Assembly (NCBI GenBank): GCA_026399835.1 | Contig: JAPLQE010000030.1 | Coordinates: 1 to 36,190 of the forward strand | Direction: 5' to 3' | DNA length: 36,190 nt | Source of the DNA: Burkholderiales bacterium | GTDB lineage: Bacteria > Pseudomonadota > Gammaproteobacteria > Burkholderiales > Burkholderiaceae_E | Part shown: piece after piece, positions 1-12,377 of the stretch | How positions within the stretch are numbered: the stretch's first letter is position 1 | How the letters are laid out: the number at the start of each line of letters is the position of its first letter | Made by a program: the position numbers and the translations under genes | Notes under the pieces: generated by a model | Databases searched by the model: none | Told to the model about the DNA's origin: nothing | What the model saw: only the letters and a program-made list of their open reading frames with translations

Positions 1-171
1 GGCCGCTCCGGGCAGCGCGCCGGTCGCGAAGGCCACTGCCACCCCTGCAACCAGACCCGCCGACACGCGCCGCCTGGACACCGCCGGCACGGCGGCCGGC
101 TCGGATCCCGCGCGGACTTGCGCCGCCGGGCACGACTCGGCGACACCGCCGTTGCGAGAAACACGATGCAT
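1..171 (-). CDS. N-terminal part of an exported protein (runs off the window)
   Basis: Reading leftward from an ATG at 171, the frame stays open to the window edge (57 codons). After a hydrophilic stretch of about 30 residues comes SRRRVSAG followed by a hydrophobic run rich in Ala, Val and Gly and then a small-residue region, the layout of a Tat-type or ordinary signal peptide. This implies an exported protein, but too little remains to name a family. A GTG start about 28 codons further in would give a more normal signal-peptide length. The gene is divergent from the ATP synthase operon, with about 275 bases between the two starts. Confidence 0.45.
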   Translation of the reverse strand, partial: MHRVSRNGGVAESCPAAQVRAGSEPAAVPAVSRRRVSAGLVAGVAVAFATGALPGAA

Positions 172-193
172 CCGAACCTCCCGATGCTGGTCT

Positions 194-209
194 GACCGAT
201 TGTTCGGTC
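194..209. other. Small inverted repeat in the divergent intergenic region
   Basis: GACCGA, four spacer bases, TCGGTC forms a perfect 6-bp inverted repeat just upstream of the leftward gene at 171. There is no T-run, so it does not look like a terminator. An operator for the leftward gene is possible, but nothing in the window identifies the regulator. The rest of 172-376 shows no gene. Confidence 0.25.
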
Positions 210-376
210 GCGGCGCCGAAAACGCAAGGGTGCCCATCCGCCGCCGCCGACCGCCGCTGCATCGGATCCGGACCCGCACCGCGGGCATGCCGCGAATCGG
301 TATGACGAAATCCCGATTCCGGCATCACAGGCCCGTCCCCGGAGATGGTGCGATGCATCACGAACCCTGGTCTTCT

Positions 377-405
377 TTGACCGGGACGGCCCATTCCCTT
401 ATACT
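377..405 (+). promoter_or_regulatory. Sigma-70 promoter of the atp operon
   Basis: TTGACC (377-382) and TATACT (400-405) are separated by exactly 17 bases, close to the sigma-70 consensus. Transcription would start near 411-413. This leaves a leader of about 36 bases before the ATG at 448 and argues against the in-frame TTG at 415 as the atpI start. Confidence 0.75.
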
Positions 406-447
406 CTGCAGTCTTTGCCTGCCGCACGTCCGGCTGCGATTTCAGCA

Positions 448-867
448 ATGTTCATCGCGGTCGGTCTGCAAGTCGCCACGGTCGTCCTTCTGGCTCTCGT
501 AGCCGGGATCTGGATCGACTGGACGAGTGCCAAGTTCCTGGTGCTCGGCGGCGCGGCGGCGATCCTTCCGAATGGCCTGTTCGCGTTGCGACTGGCGAGT
601 CACCGGGGCAAGCCCGCGGAGTCGTATCCCGCGGTGTTCTTCCTCGGCGAGTTCGCCAAGATCGGCCTGACCCTCGCACTGTTCGTGTGGGTGATCAGGT
701 CCTTCGAGTCGGTCCGCTGGCTGCCCATGCTGATCGGGTTGATCGCCGCCCTCCAGGCCCCGCTCTTCGCGCTGCTGCTGCAGCGCGACGTCCCGGGGCC
801 GGGCGACGCGGCCGGAGTCCCCGGGGAGGGGGCGCCGGAAGACGCGGCGGCGGGCGGCAGACGATGA
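448..867 (+). CDS. atpI: ATP synthase protein I (AtpI)
   Basis: AtpI is a small inner-membrane protein, not part of the finished enzyme, that helps assemble the c-ring and has been linked to Mg2+ handling. This 139-residue product has the expected hydrophobic segments: about residues 3-20, a second around 28-42, and a closely spaced pair around 60-105. The C-terminal tail is Gly/Ala/Pro-rich and less typical. The frame is open back to a TTG at 415, but that codon falls almost on the predicted transcription start, so ATG 448 is chosen. The identification rests mostly on size, topology and position as first gene of the operon, because AtpI sequences are poorly conserved. Confidence 0.85.
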   Translation: MFIAVGLQVATVVLLALVAGIWIDWTSAKFLVLGGAAAILPNGLFALRLASHRGKPAESYPAVFFLGEFAKIGLTLALFVWVIRSFESVRWLPMLIGLIAALQAPLFALLLQRDVPGPGDAAGVPGEGAPEDAAAGGRR

Positions 868-897
868 AACGACAGTCCTCGCGACCTACCTGAAGCC

Positions 898-1743
898 ATG
901 GCCGACGCCGCGCACGCACCGACCGCCTCCGAATACATCGTCCATCACCTGACGCACTTCAACACCACTGGGCATGCCCAGGAGAAGGTGGTTGATTTCT
1001 CCGTCATCAACGTCGACACCGTCTTCTGGTCGGTCGCGATGGGTGTGCTCGGTGCCTTCTTCATGTGGCGCGCCGCCAAGGCGGTGACCTCGGGCGTCCC
1101 GGGCCGCTTCGTCGGCGCCGTCGAGTCCATCGTCGAGTTCGTGCACGAGCAGGCCCGCTCGATCGTCAAGGGCGACCTGACCTACATCGCGCCGCTGGCC
1201 CTCGTGTCGTTCGTCTGGATCCTCCTGATGAACACCATGGACCTGGTGCCGCTCGACCTGATCCCGAAGGCGTGGGAGCTGTTCTACGGCGCCACCGGTC
1301 GCGATCCGCACCACGCGTACATGCGCGTCGTGCCCACCGCCGACCTGAACGCCACGCTCGCGATGTCGCTGGTCGTGCTCGGCGCGTCGATCTACTACGG
1401 CATCAAGATCAAGGGCGGCGGCGGCTTCGTGCACGAGCTGTTCTCCGCCCCCTTCGGCGCGAAGCTCGTGCTCGCCCCGTTTAACTTCGCGCTCCAGCTG
1501 ATCGAGTACGCGGCCAAGACCGTGTCGCTCGGGATGCGACTCTTCGGCAACATGTTCGCCGGCGAACTGGTGTTCATGCTGATTGCGCTGCTCGGCGCGA
1601 CGGCCACCTGGTGGGGCTTCGGCCTGCACTTCCTCACCGGCCTGGGCTGGGCGATCTTCCATATCCTGATCGTCGTGCTCCAGGCGTTCATCTTCATGAT
1701 GCTCACGCTCGTCTACATCGGACAGGCGCACGAGCATCACTGA
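898..1743 (+). CDS. atpB: F0F1 ATP synthase subunit a
   Basis: Subunit a forms the proton half-channels of the membrane F0 sector and presses against the c-ring. The 281-residue product has several transmembrane helices. It carries the diagnostic motif [14 protein letters not shown], in which the Arg at about residue 214 is the essential arginine facing the c-ring carboxylate. The last helices ([16 protein letters not shown]) and the C-terminal EHH are typical of proteobacterial AtpB. It follows atpI after 30 bases and precedes atpE. The long open frame on the opposite strand here is a codon-bias shadow. Confidence 0.98.
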   Translation: MADAAHAPTASEYIVHHLTHFNTTGHAQEKVVDFSVINVDTVFWSVAMGVLGAFFMWRAAKAVTSGVPGRFVGAVESIVEFVHEQARSIVKGDLTYIAPLALVSFVWILLMNTMDLVPLDLIPKAWELFYGATGRDPHHAYMRVVPTADLNATLAMSLVVLGASIYYGIKIKGGGGFVHELFSAPFGAKLVLAPFNFALQLIEYAAKTVSLGMRLFGNMFAGELVFMLIALLGATATWWGFGLHFLTGLGWAIFHILIVVLQAFIFMMLTLVYIGQAHEHH

Positions 1744-1783
1744 GCCCGGCTTCGTTTCCGAAGACCTTTCGCATCAACCCTGA

Positions 1784-2059
<276 letters not shown>

Positions 2060-2131
2060 TCCAGGGCTGACCTTCAGCCATCGGCTCGGCGACATGCCGA
2101 CCACCCTGGAACCCTTCATAGGAAATCGGTC

Positions 2132-2605
2132 GTGAACATCAACGCGACGCTATTCGTTCAGATCGTCGTGTTCCTGGCGCTCTGGGTCTTCACGGCGAAG
2201 TTCGTGTGGCCCCCGATCGTCAAGGCACTCGACGAGCGCAGCAAGCGCATCGCCGACGGCCTGGCCGCCGCCGACAAGGCGAAGACCGATCTCGCCGCCG
2301 CAGAGAAGCGCGTTCAGGCCGAGATCAACCAGGCCCGTGCGAGCGCTGCCGAGGTCCGTGCCTCCGGCGAGAAGCAGGCCGCCTCGCTGATCGAGGACGC
2401 CCGCGCCGAAGGGGCACGCATCGTCGCCGAGGCCCGCAAGGCCGCCGAAGGCGAGGCCGCCCTGGCCGCCCAGCGCGCCAAGGACCAACTGCGCGAGCAG
2501 GTCGCCACGCTGGCGGTCGCCGGCGCCGAGCGGATCCTCAAGCGCGAGATCGACGCGTCCAAGCACGCCGAGCTGCTCACCGGCCTCAAGGCCGAGCTGA
2601 GCTGA
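2132..2605 (+). CDS. atpF: F0F1 ATP synthase subunit b
   Basis: Subunit b is the peripheral stalk that holds F1 against F0 during rotation. The 157-residue protein has one N-terminal membrane helix (about residues 5-25, ending FVWPPIVKALDER, a hallmark of b subunits). A long Ala/Glu/Lys/Arg-rich coiled coil follows to the C-terminus. The start is a GTG at 2132 with AGGAAA about eight bases upstream; this frame gives the canonical MNINATL N-terminus. It lies between atpE and atpH, with 15 bases to atpH. Confidence 0.97.
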   Translation: MNINATLFVQIVVFLALWVFTAKFVWPPIVKALDERSKRIADGLAAADKAKTDLAAAEKRVQAEINQARASAAEVRASGEKQAASLIEDARAEGARIVAEARKAAEGEAALAAQRAKDQLREQVATLAVAGAERILKREIDASKHAELLTGLKAELS

Positions 2606-2620
2606 GGCCCGACGCACGCC

Positions 2621-3154
2621 ATGGCTGAATCGCTCACCATCGCCCGGCCCTACGCCGAGGCCGCCTTCAAGCTGGCCCGCGAGGCCAACGCGCTGCCGCA
2701 GTGGTCCGACGCGCTCGCGCGCCTGTCGGCGGTGGTGCGCAGCGAAGGCGCCCACGGCCTGATCGGCAATCCCCGCGTCACCGACTCGCAGGTCGCCTCG
2801 CTCGTCTCCGACGTGGCCGGCACCCTGTCGCCCGAGCAGATGAACTTCGTGTCCGTCCTCGCCAGCAACGAGCGCCTCGAGGTGCTCCCGGAGATCGTCA
2901 CGATCTACGAGACGCTGCGCAACGGTCACGAAGGCGTGCTCGACGCGCAGGTCACCTCGGCCTACCCGCTGTCCGAACAGCAGGTGGCCGACGTGGTCGC
3001 CACGCTCGAAGCCAAGTACGGCCGCAAGGTCAAGGTCACGGTCAGGGTCGACGCCGACCTGATCGGTGGCATCTCGATCCGCATCGGAGACGAGGTGATG
3101 GACGCCTCGGTCCGCGGCAAGCTCGCGCAGCTCGCTGACGCGCTCATGAACTGA
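2621..3154 (+). CDS. atpH: F0F1 ATP synthase subunit delta
   Basis: Delta links the top of the F1 hexamer to the b-subunit stalk. The product is 177 residues, the standard length. The N-terminal helical domain begins TIARPYAEAAFKLA, the family signature. The C-terminal part ends with ADLIGGISIRIGDEVMDASVRGKL, whose pattern GG-x(8)-D-x-S-x(3)-L is the conserved delta/OSCP motif. It lies between atpF and atpA in the usual order. Confidence 0.98.
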   Translation: MAESLTIARPYAEAAFKLAREANALPQWSDALARLSAVVRSEGAHGLIGNPRVTDSQVASLVSDVAGTLSPEQMNFVSVLASNERLEVLPEIVTIYETLRNGHEGVLDAQVTSAYPLSEQQVADVVATLEAKYGRKVKVTVRVDADLIGGISIRIGDEVMDASVRGKLAQLADALMN

Positions 3155-3181
3155 GCGCGACGAAACAGGAAGGAACGAACC

Positions 3182-4723
<1,542 letters not shown>

Positions 4724-4757
4724 CCGTCGCTGACGAACCGCACACGCGAAGGGCACC

Positions 4758-7074
<2,317 letters not shown>

Positions 7075-7132
7075 TCCCCTGCGGCCCGGCGCCTCGCGCA
7101 CCGGGCCGCGCACGCAACGCCAGGAAATCCGC

Positions 7133-7549
7133 ATGCACACGATCCACGTCGACGTCGTCAGCGCCGAGGAGTCCATCTTCGAAGGCGAGGCCGAGTTCGT
7201 CGCGCTGCCGGGCGAGACGGGCGAGCTGGGGATCTACCCGCAGCACATGCCGCTGATCACCCGCATCAAGCCGGGCGCGGTCCGCATCAAGCTGGTCGGC
7301 CGCGCCGAGGAAGAGTTCGTGTTCGTCGCCGGCGGCATCCTCGAAGTGCAGCCCAACCGCGTGACGGTGCTCGCCGACACCGCGATCCGCGGCCACGACC
7401 TCGACGAGGCCAAGGCCGAGGAAGCCCGCCGGGCCGCCGAGGAAGCGCTGAACAACCGCTCCGCCGACATCGACTACGCCAAGGCGCAGGCCGAGCTGGT
7501 GGCGGCGATGGCGCAGATCGCGGCGATCAGGAAGCTGCGGGGGAAGTAA
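7133..7549 (+). CDS. atpC: F0F1 ATP synthase subunit epsilon
   Basis: Epsilon sits on the gamma shaft and inhibits ATP hydrolysis through its mobile C-terminal helices. The 138-residue product has the N-terminal beta-sandwich ([18 protein letters not shown], then [14 protein letters not shown], a strong family match). The Ala/Glu-rich C-terminal helical hairpin runs from about residue 90. It is the last gene of the atp operon and is followed within 20 bases by an intrinsic terminator. Confidence 0.98.
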   Translation: MHTIHVDVVSAEESIFEGEAEFVALPGETGELGIYPQHMPLITRIKPGAVRIKLVGRAEEEFVFVAGGILEVQPNRVTVLADTAIRGHDLDEAKAEEARRAAEEALNNRSADIDYAKAQAELVAAMAQIAAIRKLRGK

Positions 7550-7567
7550 ATCGCGCGGTGGTTTGCA

Positions 7568-7600
7568 GAAAGCCCGGCATGGGGACGTGTCGGGCTTTTT
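7568..7600 (+). terminator. Intrinsic terminator of the atp operon
   Basis: AAAGCCCGGCA pairs with TGTCGGGCTTTTT across a short loop (TGGGGACG). The stem is GC-rich with one G-U style mismatch, and the 3' arm ends in five T residues. It lies 18 bases after the atpC stop. Confidence 0.85.
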
Positions 7601-7996
7601 GACGCACGCGCGCGCCGCGTGCTGCAAGTAAGGATCAGGGGCGACTGTTTCGGCTCGTCTATGACATTGGTCACAGGCGGTTACGGCTTCGCGTCGTAAC
7701 AATGGCGGCGTCCAAGCATTCGGCTGTATCGACGACTTAGGCGCAACGCGCTCGAGGCGGGTTCGTCATGGGCCTATCAACGCGCGTGGGTTGACAGGTA
7801 GGTTGGGGCCTCGACGGCGTCTCGCAGCCTGAGCGGGGCGTGGTCATGCAAGCGTCTGTGTTGCAGCCCAGACTCCCTGGGGTCGGTCCGGATTGAGGCC
7901 GATCGCTCGCGCAACGATTGCACAAAGTACGTAAGCAGCTCGGCCGAGTCAGCGGCGCTGCTGCAAGTAAACACTCGAAGGATTTGGGAGAACGTC
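7601..7996. other. Intergenic stretch without a recognised gene
   Basis: About 400 bases between the atp terminator and the next start. No convincing ORF is seen on either strand. The 12-mer TGCTGCAAGTAA occurs twice in direct orientation, at 7620-7631 and 7959-7970, bracketing most of the region. The second copy lies just upstream of the GGGAG ribosome binding site of the next gene. Short direct repeats of this kind can mark an old insertion, but no element is recognisable inside. Confidence 0.4.
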
Positions 7997-8584
7997 ATGC
8001 CAGAAGCAATCCTGCGCTGGGGTGTCCTCGTGCCGCCACCGCAGGACCGCACCATTGTCCTCAAGCCGCCACCGCAGCCCCCCACCATTGTCCTGCGGCC
8101 GCCTCCGCAGCCCCTCACCACAGTGTTGATTCCCGGTGCGAGTGACGTCACCCCATCGGCGTCTCGGATGCTGGCAAAGCCCTCGACTAAAGAGGCCGGC
8201 AAGAAGGCGATCAGTCTTGCAAAACAAGTGCTCGGCGACACTTTCAACAATTCGATAAGTCCTAAGGCGCGGCGCTCGGTAGCCGCGGCGGTGAATGAGC
8301 TTGCCAGACGTGCGCTCGATCCAGACACTACCGACGTCCAGAGAGGGAAGCTGTTGGAACTCGGGCAGCAGCTGATCGTTGCGGGCCGCGATGCCAAATA
8401 CCTCCGGCCGGACCAGGGTGATTTTGCAGCCTTTGTGGCTGCAATGGCTCAACCACCCGCTAAGCCGTCTATGCCGCCCCCAGGGTTGCCAGCTATTTCA
8501 CAGCCGCCCGCTGATGCCCCATCGCAGCAGCTGCCCCCGTCTAAGGGGATGTGCGCCCCGATCCAAGGGTTGCCAATTCGCTGA
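7997..8584 (+). CDS. Proline-rich hypothetical protein with tandem PPPQP repeats
   Basis: A 195-residue protein that I do not recognise. A clear ribosome binding site (GGGAG) lies eight bases before the ATG, which supports real translation. The N-terminus (about residues 12-48) holds imperfect repeats of the type TIVLKPPPQPP. The middle (about 55-140) looks helical, with KEAGKKAISLAKQVLGDTF and a Leu/Ala-rich stretch. The C-terminus (about 150-190) is again Pro-rich. There is no signal peptide or membrane segment. Codon choice is less GC-extreme than in the neighbouring atp genes, so recent acquisition is possible. It lies alone between the atp terminator and a glycosyltransferase pseudogene, so context gives no function. 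Confidence 0.6.
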   Translation: MPEAILRWGVLVPPPQDRTIVLKPPPQPPTIVLRPPPQPLTTVLIPGASDVTPSASRMLAKPSTKEAGKKAISLAKQVLGDTFNNSISPKARRSVAAAVNELARRALDPDTTDVQRGKLLELGQQLIVAGRDAKYLRPDQGDFAAFVAAMAQPPAKPSMPPPGLPAISQPPADAPSQQLPPSKGMCAPIQGLPIR

Positions 8585-8607
8585 ATGCCCCCGGGTCAAT
8601 AGCCGCG

Positions 8608-8900
8608 CGACGCCACCCGTCGGCCTCAAGCGAAACCTGTCCCTCCGACAACCGGCCCGGGGGCGTCTGTCTGTAGTCTCGGGCGTGTCATGACCCTCCC
8701 GACCGGCCACGCTGCCCACGGCCCGCCGCCCGACGCGCCACGACGCGTCGCGGTCATCCACGAATGGCTGCTCGAACGGGCCGGTTCGGAGCGGGTGACC
8801 GAGGCGATCCTGTAGCGCTGCCCGGTCTAGCCAGCACGCTGAAGGACGCGGTGCCGCTGATGCCGCCCGTCGTCGAGCAGTTCGACCTGTCGGGCTTATT
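8608..8900 (+). pseudogene. Decayed duplicate of the 5' end of the GT4 glycosyltransferase gene
   Basis: This stretch aligns with the intact glycosyltransferase gene at 12378 and about 80 bases upstream of it. The ATG at 8690 opens a frame that reads RRVAVIHEWLLERAGSERVTEAIL, matching the intact protein, then stops at TAG (8813-8815), where the intact gene has CAG. About 100 bases present in the intact gene are then missing. The missing piece is bounded in the intact gene by direct repeats CTGCAGCGC (12498-12506 and 12597-12605), suggesting slippage or recombination. Homology resumes through PLMP and EQFDLSG and ends near 8900. It cannot make a functional enzyme. Confidence 0.85.
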
Positions 8901-9045
8901 GTTTTCGGGTGGCTGATCTACCGACATGCATCCGCCGAGGATCTGGGCCGCCGGCCAGACACCCCGTGGCCGACGCCAGGTAGACCACCGGCCCGCCGCA
9001 GCGCAGAATCGACCCACCCCGCAATCAGGCGCCGCGTCTTCGCCC

Positions 9046-10233
9046 ATGAGCTCCGCCCAGGCGACCCTCGTCCCCGTCCCGCCGGGCCTGCACGGCTACC
9101 GCGACCGCAAGCGCTGGGGCTGGCTGCTGTCGGTGGTCGGGCCCGGCGTGGCCGCCAGCGGCACCGGCGCCCACCTGCTGGGCGCCACCCACGTCGGCTG
9201 GTTCTTCGTGCCGCTGGTGGTGTTCTATCTGCTCGTTCCGCTGCTCGATCTCTGGCTGGGCGAAGACCTCGGCAATCCGCCCGAGGCCGCGGTGCCGGTG
9301 CTCGAGGCCGATCCCTACTACCGGGCCATCCTGTTCGCCACCGTGCCGGTGCTCTGGACGGCGGTGCTCGTCAACGTGGCGTTCGTGGCCACCCACACGC
9401 TGCCGCCGGCCGCGTGGATCGCGACCGTGATCGCGACCGGTGCGGTGCTCGGCTTCGGCCTGAACGTCAGCCACGAGCTCGGCCACAAGCGCAGCCCGCT
9501 GGCGCGCAAGGTGGCGCTCCTGAACACCGCGCTCGGCGGCTACGGGCACTTCTCGATCGAGCACAACCGCGGGCATCACCGCCACGTGTCGACGCCCGAA
9601 GACCCGGCCTCGGCGAAGATGGGCGAGGGCATCTGGCGCTTCGCGCTTCGCGAGATGCCCGGGGCGTTCGTGCGCGCCTGGCAGCTCGAGGGGGAGCGCC
9701 TGCGGCGTGCGGGCAGCGGACCCTGGCATCCTGGCAACGAGATCATCCAGGCTGCGGCGCTCACGCTGGGGGTCTGGGGTGCATTGACCGCGGCCCTGGG
9801 CGCCGGCGCGCTGGCGGTGCTGTTGCCGGTGGCGCTGTGGGGCGCATTCCAGCTGACCTCGGCGAACTACGTCGAGCACTACGGGCTGCTGCGCCGGCGG
9901 CTTGCCGACGGGCACTACGAACCGTGCCAGCCGCAGCACTCGTGGAACAGCAACTGCCTGGTGTCGAACCTGGTGGTGTTCCAGCTGCAGCGCCACTCGG
10001 ATCACCATGCGCATCCGGGCCGCGGCTACCAGTCGCTGCGCGACTTCCCCGACGTGCCGCGCCTGCCGTCCGGCTACTTCGGCATGTTCCTGGTGGCCTA
10101 CCTGCCGCCGCTGTGGTTCCGCGTCATGGACCCGCGCCTCGTCGCGGCAGTGCAGGGTCGCGCCGAGTGCATCAACATGCTGCCCGCCCGGCGGGAGGCG
10201 CTGATGCGGCGGTACGGGTTGGCGGCCCCGTAG
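9046..10233 (+). CDS. alkB: Alkane 1-monooxygenase (AlkB-type membrane di-iron hydroxylase)
   Basis: Inserts one oxygen atom into the terminal carbon of medium-chain alkanes (EC 1.14.15.3), using electrons from rubredoxin. The 395-residue protein has hydrophobic helices at both ends and the conserved His motifs that bind the two irons: HELGH (143-147), HNRGHHRH (173-180) and HSDHHAH (317-323). The AlkB signature NYVEHYG is at 274-280. The frame is open from 8926, but the upstream 40 residues are low-complexity, so ATG 9046 (MSSAQATL) is preferred. There is no fused rubredoxin domain, and no rubredoxin or rubredoxin reductase gene is in the window, so the electron donor must be encoded elsewhere. 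Confidence 0.93.
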   Translation: MSSAQATLVPVPPGLHGYRDRKRWGWLLSVVGPGVAASGTGAHLLGATHVGWFFVPLVVFYLLVPLLDLWLGEDLGNPPEAAVPVLEADPYYRAILFATVPVLWTAVLVNVAFVATHTLPPAAWIATVIATGAVLGFGLNVSHELGHKRSPLARKVALLNTALGGYGHFSIEHNRGHHRHVSTPEDPASAKMGEGIWRFALREMPGAFVRAWQLEGERLRRAGSGPWHPGNEIIQAAALTLGVWGALTAALGAGALAVLLPVALWGAFQLTSANYVEHYGLLRRRLADGHYEPCQPQHSWNSNCLVSNLVVFQLQRHSDHHAHPGRGYQSLRDFPDVPRLPSGYFGMFLVAYLPPLWFRVMDPRLVAAVQGRAECINMLPARREALMRRYGLAAP

Positions 10234-10308
10234 CCCGGGCGCGCCGGAACGCGACCGGTGTGCCGGGCAGGCTAGCGAAACCTCAGACCGGCCGGCTGCA
10301 TGTTCGAT

Positions 10309-11973
10309 TCAGGACGTCACGGCCAAGGGCTCGGCGACGCGGACGGCGGTAGTGGTCTCGAGCTTTCGCAAGTAGGAATCCATCATGTCCAACTTCTGCG
10401 GGTCGGCCGTACCGCGCACGCGCAGACGCGTCAGGAGGGTCTGCACCTTCGCAAGCAGCTCGGGCCGCACACCTTTCACGCGCATCGTCATCAGGTAGAC
10501 CTCGACTGCGGCGGTCAGTACGCCGGTATGGTCGCGCGCCTTGGGCAGTGTAGCGTTGACCATCGCGATCGCCTCGTCGAAGCCCCCACCGCGCAGGGTG
10601 CGCACGGCGGTCTCGGCGTCCTGCTCGGCCTGTGCAAACCGATCGACGATCAATTCACCCGCCCGCTCGGGCATGCCGGCATCCACGAAAACCTTGCAGG
10701 CAAGCGCGCGCGTGGAGGCGCCCTCCGCCGATGAGACCTGCTCGGCGGCAGCCACCGCCTCGTCAAGGACCTTCAAGCCCTGTTCGGTCATGCCCATGGA
10801 CAATGCGGCCTTGGCGATCAGCAGCCGGATGCGTGGCTCGGCGTCGATGTCGAGCGATGCGGCGACGCGTCTGCCCGCCGTCTCGGCTTCCGCCGGGCGT
10901 CCGAGCGCGGTCCACGCCTGAACATCGATCGCTGCGGCGAGCGCCTGCGTGCGCGGGTCGGAGGGCCAGTCCGACACCTCCTTCGCGATCAGGTGCATCG
11001 CCCGCTGCGGATCGCCAAGTGCAAGGCAGACTTGCGCGAGCAGTGCGCTGTTGCGCGAGTTCCGGGTGATCGATTTCGCCGTCTGCTTGACCACCTTGGT
11101 CAGCGCGGTGTCGGCGGTCTCGAGCTCGCCGGCGAGGTAGGCAATCTCGGCCAGTCGGCGGGTGCGCAGCAAGCTGGGGATGTGCTCGGCGGCGCGGGTC
11201 GCGATCTTGAGTGCGCTGTTCACGTCGCCGGTACGCTCGCACAGCTCGATCAGCAGGTCGTAGGCACCCGCATGGTAGGGGCGCTCCTGGAGAATCGTGT
11301 GCAGCCGCTGACGTGCCACGGCGATGTCGCCCATCACGAGACAGCAGCGAGCGACCCCGAGGGAGGCCCAGGTCATCGAGCTGCGGACTTTCAGCGCACG
11401 GCGGTAGGTCTGCAATGCATCATCCCAGCGACCGAGTCCGGACTGGCACTTAGAGATGTGCCGCATCAGTTCGACCCGGAAGCGCGAACCGGCTCGCTCC
11501 AGTGCCTCGCAATGCGCAAGGCCTTCGGCAAACCTGCCTGCGTGCACGGCCTCATACATCGGCCGCAGCTCGACGTGGCGCTCGAGCGCCTCTTCGATAC
11601 GCGAGAGAAGCTGCTCGCTGGTGAGCGGCTTGACCAGGTAGCCGTCGGGGAGCATCTCTGCCGCGCTGGCGACGCGGTTGATCGTGGAGTCGGCGGAAAT
11701 GATGAAGAACAGCCCGCCCGGCGGCATGAGCCGTTCCTGGCGCAGGAACTCGAGCAGTTGCTGGCCGTCGGTGCCCGAGCCGAGGTCGTAGTCGGACAGG
11801 ATCAGGTTGAACGGCTCAGCGCGGATGGCCTCGACCGCGCTGCTCGCGTGCGGCGCGACGATAATGTTCTTGATCTGAGCCTCGGACAGCGTCTCACGCA
11901 GCATCGTACGCATTTCTCGGCTGCCGTCGATGACAAGTACCCGCAGGCCTTTCAGCTGGTTCGCAGTCAGCAT
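10309..11973 (-). CDS. Response regulator receiver protein with TPR-rich C-terminal region
   Basis: A 554-residue protein with an N-terminal CheY-like receiver (about residues 8-130) and a long helical C-terminal part with tetratricopeptide-like repeats (DALQTYRRALKVR, NSALKIATRAAEHIP and similar). The phospho-acceptor is predicted to be Asp61 in LILSDYDLG, with the switch Ser93 in ISADS and Lys115 in LVKPL. The usual acidic pair near the N-terminus reads VIDGS, so one of the two acids is replaced by Gly. There is no DNA-binding or enzyme output domain, so it probably acts by protein contact. ATG 11973 is chosen because the 11 residues before it are not part of the domain. No histidine kinase is adjacent. 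Confidence 0.85.
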   Translation of the reverse strand: MLTANQLKGLRVLVIDGSREMRTMLRETLSEAQIKNIIVAPHASSAVEAIRAEPFNLILSDYDLGSGTDGQQLLEFLRQERLMPPGGLFFIISADSTINRVASAAEMLPDGYLVKPLTSEQLLSRIEEALERHVELRPMYEAVHAGRFAEGLAHCEALERAGSRFRVELMRHISKCQSGLGRWDDALQTYRRALKVRSSMTWASLGVARCCLVMGDIAVARQRLHTILQERPYHAGAYDLLIELCERTGDVNSALKIATRAAEHIPSLLRTRRLAEIAYLAGELETADTALTKVVKQTAKSITRNSRNSALLAQVCLALGDPQRAMHLIAKEVSDWPSDPRTQALAAAIDVQAWTALGRPAEAETAGRRVAASLDIDAEPRIRLLIAKAALSMGMTEQGLKVLDEAVAAAEQVSSAEGASTRALACKVFVDAGMPERAGELIVDRFAQAEQDAETAVRTLRGGGFDEAIAMVNATLPKARDHTGVLTAAVEVYLMTMRVKGVRPELLAKVQTLLTRLRVRGTADPQKLDMMDSYLRKLETTTAVRVAEPLAVTS

Positions 11974-12377
11974 GAGATCCCCACAATGACGAGAAAGCTT
12001 AGCCACCCTGCGGTCACTCCACGCTGTACCGACATCACTGAATCCGCCCCTCGTCGGGCGGCTTGGGACCGGCGGCGCACGAGGGCAGACGAATGGTCGC
12101 GCTCAGGCCAGCCCGCAGGGGACCGCCCGCGCGAACGCGGCTGCCGATGACAGCATGTGCCCGGCCCGACGCACACCCGAATCGCGGCGATCGAGAATTG
12201 CTGCACGTGCCCGGGAGTTGTTCGAGAGCAGCACGGCGCACCGCATGCACTGACCCGGCACGAGAGCACGAGCTCTGTCGCCGCTCGGCGACGCCCGGCG
12301 CCGCCCGTCGGCTTCATGCGAACCCCGTCTTCTTGCCAACGGACTCCGGGACGTCTGGCTGTAGCCTCGGTCCCGCC
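11974..12377. other. Divergent intergenic region upstream of the glycosyltransferase
   Basis: About 400 bases between the starts of the leftward receiver-TPR gene and the rightward glycosyltransferase gene. The rightward frame is open through here but encodes low-complexity sequence that does not resemble a protein. The last 80 or so bases (from about 12296) align with the region upstream of the pseudogene at 8690. They include a shared CTGTAG(C/T)CTCGG segment ending 6-8 bases before the ATG, a possible minus-10 element. No other feature is seen. Confidence 0.5.

Noticed and set aside
415-447. TTG at 415 as the atpI start
   Set aside because: It lies within about three bases of the transcription start predicted from the 377-405 promoter, and the added residues are not AtpI-like.
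12063-12377. An N-terminal extension of the glycosyltransferase by 105 residues
   Set aside because: The translated extension is Arg/Ala/Pro low-complexity, and the homology with the pseudogene copy indicates that 12378 is the start codon.
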